64,000 nt of DNA from Micropterix aruncella (taxonomy: Eukaryota > Arthropoda > Insecta > Lepidoptera > Micropterigidae): the NCBI GenBank assembly GCA_944548615.1, contig OX155978.1, forward strand, positions 1,588,642 through 1,652,641, given 5' to 3'. The notes beneath the pieces are model-generated. The model was not told the DNA's origin and did not search any database. It was given only the letters and a program-made list of their open reading frames with translations. Shown here in pieces: positions 13,021 to 23,800 of the stretch. Position numbers and translations under genes: made by a program. Positions within the stretch are counted from its first letter, which is position 1, and every line of letters starts with the position of its first letter.

Positions 13021-13910
13021 TAGATTTCATCAATAACTTGGGTTGTCGACTACAGCGGGAGAGCCCGTCACCTCAGGAAGTTTTGACGATTAGTCGTTCT
13101 ATCTCCCTGGAGTGATCGTAGAAGACTTGGGGACAAAACAATCCACCATCTAGCTACTTCACAAGCCCGTAAGAGGTCAATGCCTTAACCGCGAGATAGC
13201 CAGGAATGTTACCTGGCGGGCCGACACTCACGCCCTTACTTCCAATTGTGACCAGATTACTACAGTCTCTCGATTGGTTACGAGTTCGAGGTCGCTTGCG
13301 AGGTCCTCTCTGTTTCGAAGCGGTGAAACGTAGTATACCAAATCTATCGCGGACCACAGCGTCCTTTGCCCGCTGTTCACCCAGGATCGGATGGCCGATG
13401 GTCGTTTCAAGAGCAGTCACCGTAAGGTCCGCCACCACCCCCGCTCTATAGGAAACAGTACCGCTTCCAGACTCCTCCGACTGTTAGTCAGAGTTACTGG
13501 ACTATTACTAGAGATTACTGGCTATCTCGCGGTAAGGCGTTGGTCTCTAACGGGTTGTGGCGTAGATAGATGTTGGATTGTTTTGTCCCAAGTCTTCTAC
13601 GCTCACTCCAGGGAGATAGAACGACTAATCGTTAAAACTTCCTGTGGTGACGGGCTCGCCCGCTGTAGTCGACAACCCAAGTTGTTAGTCAGAGTGCACA
13701 CTCGATTGGCTCACGCCGCACGGTGCGCAGACCGTCCAGGCGCGCCAGAAGTTTGATTCCCAGGGGAAACTGACCATAAGGCCAGAGTCCTACCCAGGCT
13801 CGCACTTCATGCGTGGAGGCCGTCGGATAGGTGTTGACCCGTGAGTGTGACCAACCCTGAACAGAATGGGTCTTCGTGGCCAACTCAGCAAGGGCCCATT
13901 AACTCCCATC
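13021..13910 (-). repeat. Family A repeat interrupted by an inverted truncated family A copy
   Basis: A minus-sense copy is split at 13493 by a 189-bp plus-sense fragment (13494-13682) that ends GTCGACAACCCAAGT. The same 12 bases TGTTAGTCAGAG flank the insert on both sides (13482-13493, 13683-13694), as a target-site duplication would. Confidence 0.75.
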
Positions 13911-14245
13911 AATAATTGTATTTACAATTATTTAAAAATCGAATGTGTTACCCAAGACATTTCCGGCAAATATACAAGCTGCCCCCCTTGCCGGCCCCTC
14001 CCGCACTAACCCTCCATCTCCCACCGCGTGAAAGCCCCCCCCCTCCCCTGATAGGGAATGTTTAGATTAAAATCGCCAATGTATTTCATACATTCTTGTA
14101 GTATTTTATTTGTGTTTTCTTATTAAATTCGAACTATATCTGTAGTATGTTCCGTAGTATTAAAATTATATTTTTGCAATATGATGTAGTATTTGCGTCG
14201 CTTCTTTATGAGATATTTCAACCAATTTCATAGTGTAGTTCCTAC

Positions 14246-14520
14246 CTAACAAGGCGTCTGTGTACAGAATTTCAAGTATTTAAATGCAATATTTCGAGGT
14301 TGAAGTATCAATAGCGCCCCCTCCCTTTTCCCTGGTGGACCGATTTCAACGACAATTGAACTCTTGCCATGACCAAATGATGCTTGCATGCCAAATTTCA
14401 GCTCGATCGGATGGAGAGTTTGGGCGCTATGGTGGATGAATTCAGACACAGACAGACACACAGAAGTGCATTCACAGTACTTTTCATCTGCCGGGAAAGC
14501 AAAATAGTCAATCTGTATAA
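14246..14520 (-). repeat. SINE-like repeat, family D
   Basis: Contains CTGTCTGTGTCTG-type runs and GAGCTGAAATTTGGCATGC in reverse. Related copies: 27930-28265, 37680-37815, 45395-45580 and 61050-61590. The usual layout is ACTTTCCTGA...GGAAAGTATTGTG, a GTCTGTCTG run, then a GATAGCGCCCA...GCTGAAATTTGG block. Confidence 0.6.
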
Positions 14521-15460
14521 AAATATATAATGCTACATAGGGTATAGGTACCATATAATCATGTAAAATGAATTTGACAATACCAACAGTAGGGATCATT
14601 ACCAACTGGCTTATTATATAATAAATAAAATACAAACGCAGCTGCCACGGAATTCACCGACCATAGTCGGGCCCATCATACTATTTTTGCACTTCTGGGG
14701 TGAGCTTTGAATTCCGGACTAATAACAATACAATACAATACAATACAATCAACTACTCCAGTAGATAGGCATTCCTACACTTGGATGCGTCACAAAATTA
14801 AATGCTAAAAATTTCATTATTATAAACATAACTATCGTGATAGTTGTCATGGTTGTAATATTATATTCAATATTACCTACATACAAATAATCAAAATATG
14901 CTAATGTGATGAGTCAGGGAGAATAATATATTAAAATAGAAATGCAAATTCTATGTAGAATAATCAAAAAATATATATTTTATTGCCAATCCAGCAATAT
15001 GCCTTCGTATTTTTTTTAAAATGAATTTAATTATATGAAAATTAGAATGTCAGCTATCGTAATACCATTGTTTAAAACTTTACGCATTTCATTAATCATC
15101 AACATGGAAAATAAACTCAGAATTTTCAAACTCCCTTATACCATAAATTGGGTTTCTTACCAAATTATGTATAATTATCTTTTTAAATTGGTCCTCTCCA
15201 AGGCTTTTCATTTGCTCTGGAATCTTATTATAGAAGGACAAATTTTGGTGAATAAAACTGTTTCGCACTTTGCTAAGTCGCTGTCGGTTTATGTGGAGAT
15301 TGGATTTATTCCTCGTATCGTGATGATGAAAATCACTATTCACCGGAGCTTCTGTTAGGTGTCTACGAGCGTACATAATATTTTATAACCATCGATATAT
15401 TAGCTAGATATGCCCTCACATACAAATAAGTTGGCTACACTATTCCTTGCTCGTAAATCC

Positions 15461-15965
15461 TAATAATAATATTAATAATAAACTCTTTATTTGCATTTAA
15501 ATAGTATACAAAAAGGCGAGCTTATTGCCACATGGCATTATCTTACAACTAACCTAAACACAGTGGTACATGCGCGCATTGTGAAAGTAAAGATTATTAC
15601 ATAACATACAGAAAAGTGGAAGAATTTAAAACTAATAATGCCCGAGTAGAGGAAATTGGGAGAGGAACAGGAGAGAAAGGGAAGAACTGGTTACTTCTTA
15701 GAAAGGTAGTAATCCTTAAGGTGAGTCTTAAACGATGGTAAAGAAGGCGAGTTTCGTATATTTGCTGGGAGATCGGTCCAGAGTCTTGCACCATGGACAC
15801 AGAAAGAATAGGAATAGAAATCACTATTATGACTCGGAAATTTTAATAAACTGTCAGAGGCTGACCGAAGTACGAGACCGTGGGAACTTAGTGGTTCAAA
15901 AAGCTCGTGGAGATAGGATGGTGTTAATTGGGAGAGTACACGATATAGGAAGAAGTTCTGGGACG
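15461..15965 (-). mobile_element. CR1-like LINE 3' end, family C
   Basis: On minus it encodes the last ~90 residues of a reverse-transcriptase ORF (YLHELFEPLSSHG, FCVHGARLWTDLPANIRNSP, KTHLKDYYLSKK, stop), then a 3' UTR ending in ATT repeats. 5'-truncated. Copies: 18533-18900 and 41030-42095. Confidence 0.75.
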
Positions 15966-15969
15966 GGGC

Positions 15970-16145
15970 AGTTTTTGGTACCGCGTGTGAGAACTTCATT
16001 CGCACAAAGATACTTTAAATACTTAGTTCCAAGGCTCTATAATAATATAGAAATTACGATACAAAATTTATTTAACATGGTAGCATTTAAAAAAGCAATA
16101 AAAAAGTGCTTGATTGTTAAAGGACCACTCTATGATAAAACGGAA
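15970..16145 (+). mobile_element. LINE reverse-transcriptase C-terminal fragment
   Basis: Short plus-strand fragment (VPRVRTSFAQRYFKYLVPRL, FKKAIKKCL) resembling the LINE at 54.2-54.6 kb. No tail seen; squeezed between the family C LINE and a family A repeat. Confidence 0.55.
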
Positions 16146-16149
16146 CAAA

Positions 16150-16471
16150 GGATGCAATGGTCCGCGATAGATTCGGTATACACCGTTTCACAGCTTCGTA
16201 AGGGAGAGGACTGCGCAAGCGACCTCGAACTCGGAACCAATCGAGAGACCGGAGAAATCTGGTCACAATTGGTAGTTAGGGTGCGAGTGTCGGGCCCGCC
16301 AGGTAGCATAACTGGCTATCTCGCGGTAAGGCGTTGGTCTCTAACGGGTTGTGGCGTAGCTAGACGCTGGATTGTTTTGTCCAAAGTTTTCTACGCTCAC
16401 TCCAAGGAGATAGAACGACTAATCGTTAAAACTCCCTGTGGTGACGGGCCCGCCCGTTGAAGTCGACAACT
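16150..16471 (+). repeat. Family A repeat, 3' part
   Basis: Runs from GGTCCGCGATAGATTCGG to the 3' end GAAGTCGACAACTC. It is 5'-truncated, like the fragment at 13494-13682; an RTE LINE abuts its end. Confidence 0.65.
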
Positions 16472-17050
16472 CAAGTTGTCTCCTTGATGTCATCGGACCA
16501 TCGGGCCGGTGGTCTGCCCACACTTCTTCTGCCTAGCCGGGGTCTCCACTCCAAAATGCGCTTGCTCCACCGTTCGTCGTGTCGTCGGGCCAAGTGGCCG
16601 GCCCGAGCCCATTTCAGCTTAGCCACTCTTTGACCCACGTCGACCATCTTCGTGCGCTGTCTGATGAGCTCGTTTCGGACTCGATCGCGCAACGATATGC
16701 CGAGCATGACTCGCTCCATGTTACGCTGCGCCACCTTAAGCTCGTGTATCATCCCAGCAGTCAGTGTCCATGTCTCACAAGCATACGTCATAGCCGGTAA
16801 CACGCACTGATTGTACACCTTTATCTTGAGCGATTAGGGAATTCTGGACTTCAGGACGAAGTTCAGCTTCCCGAAGGCTGCCCATCCCAATTGTTTTCTT
16901 CGCTTTATCTCTGCCGTCATCGAGTCCCGGCCGAGATTTATCACCTGTCCTAGGTATGTGTACTCCTGCACCTGCTCCAGCAGTTGTCTATTCAATGGAT
17001 TCGGTGTGAGATCGGCTTTCGCCAATAATACAATAGTTAATTCTACATTT
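16472..17050 (-). mobile_element. RTE-type LINE fragment
   Basis: Minus-strand pieces match the C-terminal part of RTE reverse transcriptases: EYTYLGQVINLGRDSMTAEI, GWAAFGKLNFVLKS, YNQCVLPAMTYACETWTLT and WSKRILEWRPRLGRRSVGRP. At least one frame break near 16835. Inactive. Confidence 0.8.
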
Positions 17051-17378
17051 TCTGAGATATAGGGTAAATAAATAAATAAAACAAACATATTCATAGTATT
17101 GTATAATTTAATAATTCTCTAGTTATTGCAACACATTATTTACAAAAAAAGACAACACTTTGAGATTATCCTTAACGCCTAATATTTTCAGAATTAAATG
17201 CATTTCTCGAATTGATTTGAATATTTACAATTTCTTAAATCGCTAACAAATTCTAAGCTCAATTTCATATCGTTTTAAATATAATTAATAAAATTAAAAC
17301 ACAACATCCTTTTTAGTACGTTACGCTTTTTTCATTTTAATGTAAAATTAGTACCTGTTACTTTTAAATAGCTGTACA

Positions 17379-17440
17379 TTTATTTTGTTTTAAATTACTG
17401 GCGATATGTTCTTAAGTCTAATACTTTTTAGAGTTTTATT
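17379..17440 (-). promoter_or_regulatory. Candidate polyadenylation signals of the Ig receptor gene
   Basis: On the minus strand AATAAA occurs at 17435-17440 and again at 17379-17384, about 300-360 bp after the TAA. The stretch 17100-17737 holds no other feature and is AT-rich, as expected for a 3' UTR. Which signal is used cannot be told. Confidence 0.4.
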
Positions 17441-17737
17441 TAGAGTAGGATCACTACGTTTTAACAGAAATCACTATAAGTGTCTATTTTTTAAATCTAT
17501 TTTTGGTTTGATTTTAAAATAAAATAAAACGACATCGCGGACGGATTCTAGAATTTTCGAAGCATCTATTACAATTATCCTAGAAGCCCAAACAAGAATA
17601 AGTTATATCTCGCTATCAGACGGATATTTTATATAACGACTATATACATATTAAGTAATCATTGCATTCAATCGAATCTATGTACCATGTATAGTTTTAT
17701 GATTATTTAAAATGTAATTATATGCAGGCACCGAAGT

Positions 17738-17899
17738 TTAGAGCAGATCGTCTGAGGCTTGTTCCATTTTCTGTTGGTTCTTGATTTTCTTCATCTGTGC
17801 GTAAATTGAAGCTTGTTTGTAGTTGATAGGGCCGTAGTCTTTGAGGTCTGCGTCCGCATAGATCAAGGAGTCCGCGTCGTATAGTTCAGGCTTGAAGGG
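17738..17899 (-). CDS. Ig receptor exon 21 (terminal exon, 53 codons plus TAA)
   Basis: Acceptor TATTTTTTGGCAG, then PFKPELYDADSLIYADADLK and DYGPINYKQASIYAQMKK in phase 0, ending DDLL and TAA at 17738-17740. The YDAD, YADA and YAQM motifs echo YADL and YATL of exon 20, which supports it as coding sequence of the same tail rather than 3' UTR. It is read only if the TAG in exon 20 is read through or spliced out. Confidence 0.8.
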   Translation of the reverse strand, partial: PFKPELYDADSLIYADADLKDYGPINYKQASIYAQMKKIKNQQKMEQASDDLL

Positions 17900-20800
17900 C
17901 TGCCAAAAAATAAACAAATATAATTAAATAAACCGAAACAAAGACGGATTTGTCGCCGCAAGACTTTCCGGCAAATAGCCAAGGAGTTATTTATTTATTT
18001 ATTTTATTTTATAGCAAACTTACAGATAGTAAATATATGATACTAGTATTTTAAAAACATATTTAAACGAAACAAATTTACTATCCTATGAATAGTTTGC
18101 AATGCTTGCATTACAAATTAACAGAAATAACATGAACACGTTGATAGTAGACAAAAATATAATAAAGTTAATAATAATATAAGGGTAAGAAAAGTAATAA
18201 TTAAATAAATTTTTAATAAGGTTATTTGGATAGAGCAGGTTGTTTCCCAGGGGAAACTAACCATAAGGTCAGAGTCCTACCCAGGTGTGGAGGCCGTCGG
18301 ATAGGTGTTGACCCGTGAGTGTGACCAACCCTGAACAGAATGGGTCTTTGTGGCCAACTCAACAAGGGCCCATTAACTCCCAATAGTTACCGACAAATAT
18401 GTACCGGTGTATTTGCAGGGATTTCATTTTTGTGACATGCACGGCGTAATGCTGACGTCACGTGATCTATTGTTAAGCAGTCTGACCATTTGTTTCGAGT
18501 TTTTTATTGCATCCACTGTCTACTGATGAATGTTAATAATAATAATAATAAACTCTTTATTTGCACTTCGTATACAAAAGGCGAGCTTATTGCCACATGA
18601 CAATGTCTTACAACTAACCTAAACACAGTGAAACGCGCATTGTGAAAATAAAGATTATTACATAGCATACAGACAAGTGGAAGAATTTAAAACTAATAAT
18701 GCCCGAGGAGAGGAAATTGGGAGAGGAACAGGAGAGAAAGGGAAGAACTGGTTACCTCTTAGAAAGGTAGTAATCCTTAAGGTGAGTCTTAAACGATGGT
18801 AAAGAAGGCGACTTTCGTATATTTGTTGGGAGATCGTTCCAGAGTCTTGCACCATGGACACAGAAAGAATAAGAATAGAAATCACTATTAATGTTGAGCT
18901 TTTCCAAGACACTTTGGGGGTAGTAATTAAAATTACACCTTTCTTAGTACGCCAGCGTCATGTGCCCCGGTATTTGGCCTGCTGACTATATTTCGGCATT
19001 CTATGGTCAAAATACTTTCTGATCGGAAAGTATCGGCTTTTACAAAACATTTGCACTTTTTTGTCGCTGGCTCCTTAGCTACTACGGTCGCTTATCTTTA
19101 CCCAATTAAGTTTATAACGGAACTATAAATATGGTCGCATTTTTTGAGCTTATGCACAAATCTACTGTCTATCCTTCCCCGCTGGTTGGCGGGGTAATAA
19201 AATAAAAGAGCGGATGCATGAATGATACATTTTATGAAACACTTAAATGATAGATAAAATCTACAAGTCTTTTTAAAATAAAATAGTCTTTACCTCTCCG
19301 TTAATAAATGTAGGTGTCACTGCCTTTGGTCAGATTGCCCTAGAAAAGAGGAAATATCGTAACTATTTTTCTCCCTAAGGGTGTTCAAGAATTGTAGATT
19401 TTTTTGGTTCGGTTAGTCGTGAAATGCAATGTTATGTTAGATGTTGCGATATTTTTATACGTTTTTTGATATATAATAGATACAGTCTGGTAAAATCGAG
19501 TGCAAATAATATGAAGACGACTCACATTGGTCCCTTTAAATGAGTGTTACTGGCTGGTAATCAATCTATATGGAGACCAGCTCAGAAGGCAGAGCTGGAC
19601 GCTTTCAAGGACAGAAGGAAAGTGAAGCTGGCCCTTAGACGAACTGAAAGTCGAACCAGTCGCGATCAACGAGTCCGCGAGTAAATCCGACCCGATAAAC
19701 GAGAGATATGGGAGTCCTCGGTTTGCTCTCCAGAATCTTGGAGGCCACCGCTCCGAGCTTTCTCCTAAGTAAGTGAAATGCTCTATCAGCTCACGGGCGC
19801 CCTCTGAGACCTGAAGACAACCTACTGCTCTCGATCCCCTGGCCACGGCAGTGATTTCTACTCGCTCTCCTTATCTTTACATGGAACCCGTCTGGAATGC
19901 TTTACCTACAGCTGTAAAGACATCGCCGGGTTTGTATTGCTTCAAATGCAGATTCAAAGAAGACTAACCAGCGCTCATAAATTCCCCCCACCCTTATAAA
20001 TTTATTGATTTTTAAAACATTACTTATGTAAAATTTTTTGTGAATATTAATGTTAGATACATTTAATACGAGCTGCCTTTATATGTGATTTTAATAACAT
20101 TTTAATGGTATTTTTACCGCAAAACATAATGTCTCATTAGGTTAAGGTTAGCTGTAAGATATTTCTTCAACGCAATAAGCTCGGTGATTTGTTTGATCAA
20201 CAAGTAAATATATTACAAAGAATAAAATATCCGACTACCGTCGCAGAAAGTGAACTATAGTATTTATGTATTTACCGTATTTATGTATGTGTAGATACAT
20301 GTATATTTCCAGAGTGTACTTAACCAGACCTATCATTTGAGACTAAACGTGATATATTGATGGTAATTTATTGACATTTCAGCATTTGGACATTCAGACA
20401 ACTACTTACTTGATATTTGGACAGTTAATGTATCCTATGACACTCGAGATAACGTAACGATTCTAACAATACCAGACACCTTGTAATCGGTTCAACCGTT
20501 TAGAAGTTATGGTGGAATAAAGAAACGGAAAACATACATAGATGAACCCTAGACACATTACACTCCTTTTATGTAGGACAGTCGTGTAAAGAAGTGTTTT
20601 ATAAGTATTATTATTATTAGCCATTAAACTCTGTTGTCGCTTTAACTGAATCTAACTGATTGGTTGTTGGAGGTGGGTAGGGACGGTTTAGGGAATATGT
20701 TGACTGTTGTATTTTGAATGATAGTATTTAGTACTTAGTATTTAGTTTTTCCATGATAATTTTAAATGACTATTATAGGTATGTGAGCGTCATATCAATA

Positions 20801-23800
20801 TGTAATTGATTTATATAGGTATATTATTTTAGTTTTTATTTTTATTTATTTTGGTTTTATTATTATTTTCGTATAAATATATGTATGTGTATGTGTGCAT
20901 ATATGGATATATAATTTATCTATAGATGTATATAAGTATCTATCCATATTTGTATATGCGTAAATATTTGTAGTTTTATATTTGTCGATTTAAAAATAAG
21001 TACTAACTATAGATTAAGTTGACAGTGCACACTTAATATCATCATTAAAAGTCTGCCTTAGAACAGGCCTAGGCCTAGTTAGGCGACTGTGTCAATCATT
21101 AAAAATAATGTCGCATCAATTTCTTGCTAACATCTCAATCAAATATGACATTAATTTTTTACTAGATGTGTTACTACTAAATAAATAAATAAATAAATAA
21201 ATAAAATCGATACCGGCTAGGAGGATATTATCACTTTATGTAGAACCGAATATTTTCTCTACTAACTAGAACCTGTATAGTTAGCTACTCTTTCTTCAAA
21301 ATTACTCTACTCGATTTTTGCCAGACTATATGTTAGTTTTTAGTATGTGTTTCGTGAATCGTGTAATTATATCTCACCTTTGTCTGCTATACGTCGATTT
21401 CGTTGAATTTCAAAGTCGCGTATTCGGTTCTCTGCTGTTGGCATGCTCCGCTTCTGTTTCCTTGCGGAAACCGCTCGCTAGCACTACTAGAATTGTTCGC
21501 ATTCACAGAATAAGTACCGAACAATTGCCTATTTGAATTAACGGTGTTTTTAAATTTTAAGTTGTGGTTTCCCAGGGCCAAATCCGCGTACACGAGCTTC
21601 TTCTGCTTGTGGTCGCGCGGCTGTCGCGCTTGTATTGCGTTTGGCTGGTTAAACTTCGAAAACGCGTTGAGATACGTGGAGTTCTCGAGCTGCTGGCTAT
21701 CCTCGTAGGTCCCCACGCATGACAGCTTCTCCTTGAGCGATTCAGACTTTTTTATTCTCGCCCCTTTGTGTCTGCTCCGCTCTCCTTTTCTATCAAGCGT
21801 TTTCGACGAGTAGTATTCGTCCTCTATTCTTTGCTGTTGGTATACTAGCGGTCCTATCGTATTCGGGTTGTAAGTCAGGGTGTTGCATGGTTGGTTGTGT
21901 GAGTTTATGGGTTGAAAATAGCAGAAGCTGTGATGTTTTTGCAAAGGTAGTTGAAACTGTCGCTTCCCCTTGGACTTCGATGAGTTCTGATGGATATTAA
22001 GCGGTTTCTGGAGGTATTGCTGTTGGAGATAGTTAGTATTCTGCAAAAGCACAATTACAAAATATTAGTAAAGCACACACAAAGATGGTAATTTTAACGG
22101 AATGAAAAACAAAAACAAAAGAAACTACCGTCGTGTCATTATCGTTCAAATCCTTTTCTTTTGGGGTACTGACAAAGCTTTGGGTTCTTCGAATCGCCAT
22201 TGGTTCTTCTTTGATGTTTTTTATTACTGGTATGATCAGTGGCTGTTTCGCAATAATCTGCGGTATAGGTTTATCACGTTTGTTTTCGAATGGTTTGATT
22301 TTTGGAGATTCTTTCTTTATTTCCGCCAATATTCGCGGTTTCGAATCCGGAGTCTCAATTAAAAGACCGCTTTTCGTCGAATCCGGTGTCTCAACTAAAA
22401 GACCGCTTTTCGTAGTCCTTTTCGGAAGAGTATCACTTTCGACTTTGACGATTTTTTCTAGAGACCTTCTAGGCAGCGTTTTCGGCGTTTCTACCTCGAT
22501 CTTTGAGTCTATTTCAAGAGACAAGTTTATATAATCATGTTCATCGCTTTTATCTAAGTCGCTTTTATTGGGAGTGGTTTTGTTTCTCGGCGCTGGTGTC
22601 GGTCTTCGAGAAACATCACATACTTGTATGGAATCAGTCAAATTTTGATATAGTTCATTCGCCACTGCAGAATCGTTTTGAATCAACTTAACGATCGATT
22701 GATTCGCGTATAGATCTTCTTCTTCTTCATCATTTTTATTCTCGTTCATATCATCGATGTTTCCATACTCTGTGTTCGGATAGAATCTTTCGATATTTCG
22801 TTTCTTCAACAGTCTCATTGAATTGAAAGTAGGTTCGTTCTTTTTCGTTTTTGTTTTGAGGCTTAGAAATTTGTTCTCTTCGCCATCGCTCTCTGCTGGA
22901 TCTGTAGTAAGAGTAGCGTTGATTTCTACTCCTATGAGGTTTAAGTTGGTGCTGGGCGTGTTTAGCGATTCGTTGGAGAAGGGCGGACACGTTATGACGC
23001 GCGGTGCGAAGCTCGGATTCGTCATTAGTTGCCTCTCGAGAACTTCGATGCCCTTGATGCGCGGTTGGATCGCTTTCATCGGCTTCGGTTAATAAACAAA
23101 TAAGCCATGCGGGTGAAATAAATGAAATGAAACGAAAAAAAAACAAAACAAATTAATTTTGTGTTAAATAATAACAAAATGTGATCTATATGATGCGTCA
23201 AAAGTCTTTTAACATTTTATTTCCTATTAGTGCATCTTCAAATAGTTATCGTGGATGGTTTCGGCATGCTTCTATTTCAAATTCGGAAATTTCCATAGGC
23301 CGCCTGAAAAAAAACGGTGAAACTCTCGCAAACTTTTAATTTAATCAACGATGTCGTATTGCAACTAAAAATGCGTTTATACATAAATAAAATACAAACG
23401 GAGCTGCCTTGGAATTCATCGACCGGAGTCGGGCCCATCATAATACTATTATTACACCTCTGGGGGTGAGCGATGGACTTCAGACTAACGACCGGCTTTG
23501 GTAGGTTTAGGACAGTTGTCCTGCCACATGTGAGCGTTTATCGCTTATTACTAAACAACATTACAGTAAAACCAAGGCATTGATAAGTAAAATTAATAAA
23601 AATATCACCGTAAGTATACAAATAGAATGACACTATCATATAAGAATACTAACTATCATATAAGAATAAATAATTAATAGCCTGCAATTTAAACCAGTGA
23701 GGGTTAGCGGTAAATATATCACAAACTGGTGCAATCGAGGGAATTTCATTTAAGCGCCGCAAAGCACACCCAACAAGTTCCACCTCGTAAGATTAGTGCA

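Noticed and set aside
22033..23079. Separate gene starting at the Met in exon 19
   Set aside because: A splice acceptor just before the Met and phase-0 junctions on both sides fit an internal exon, and the motifs continue those of exons 18 and 20.
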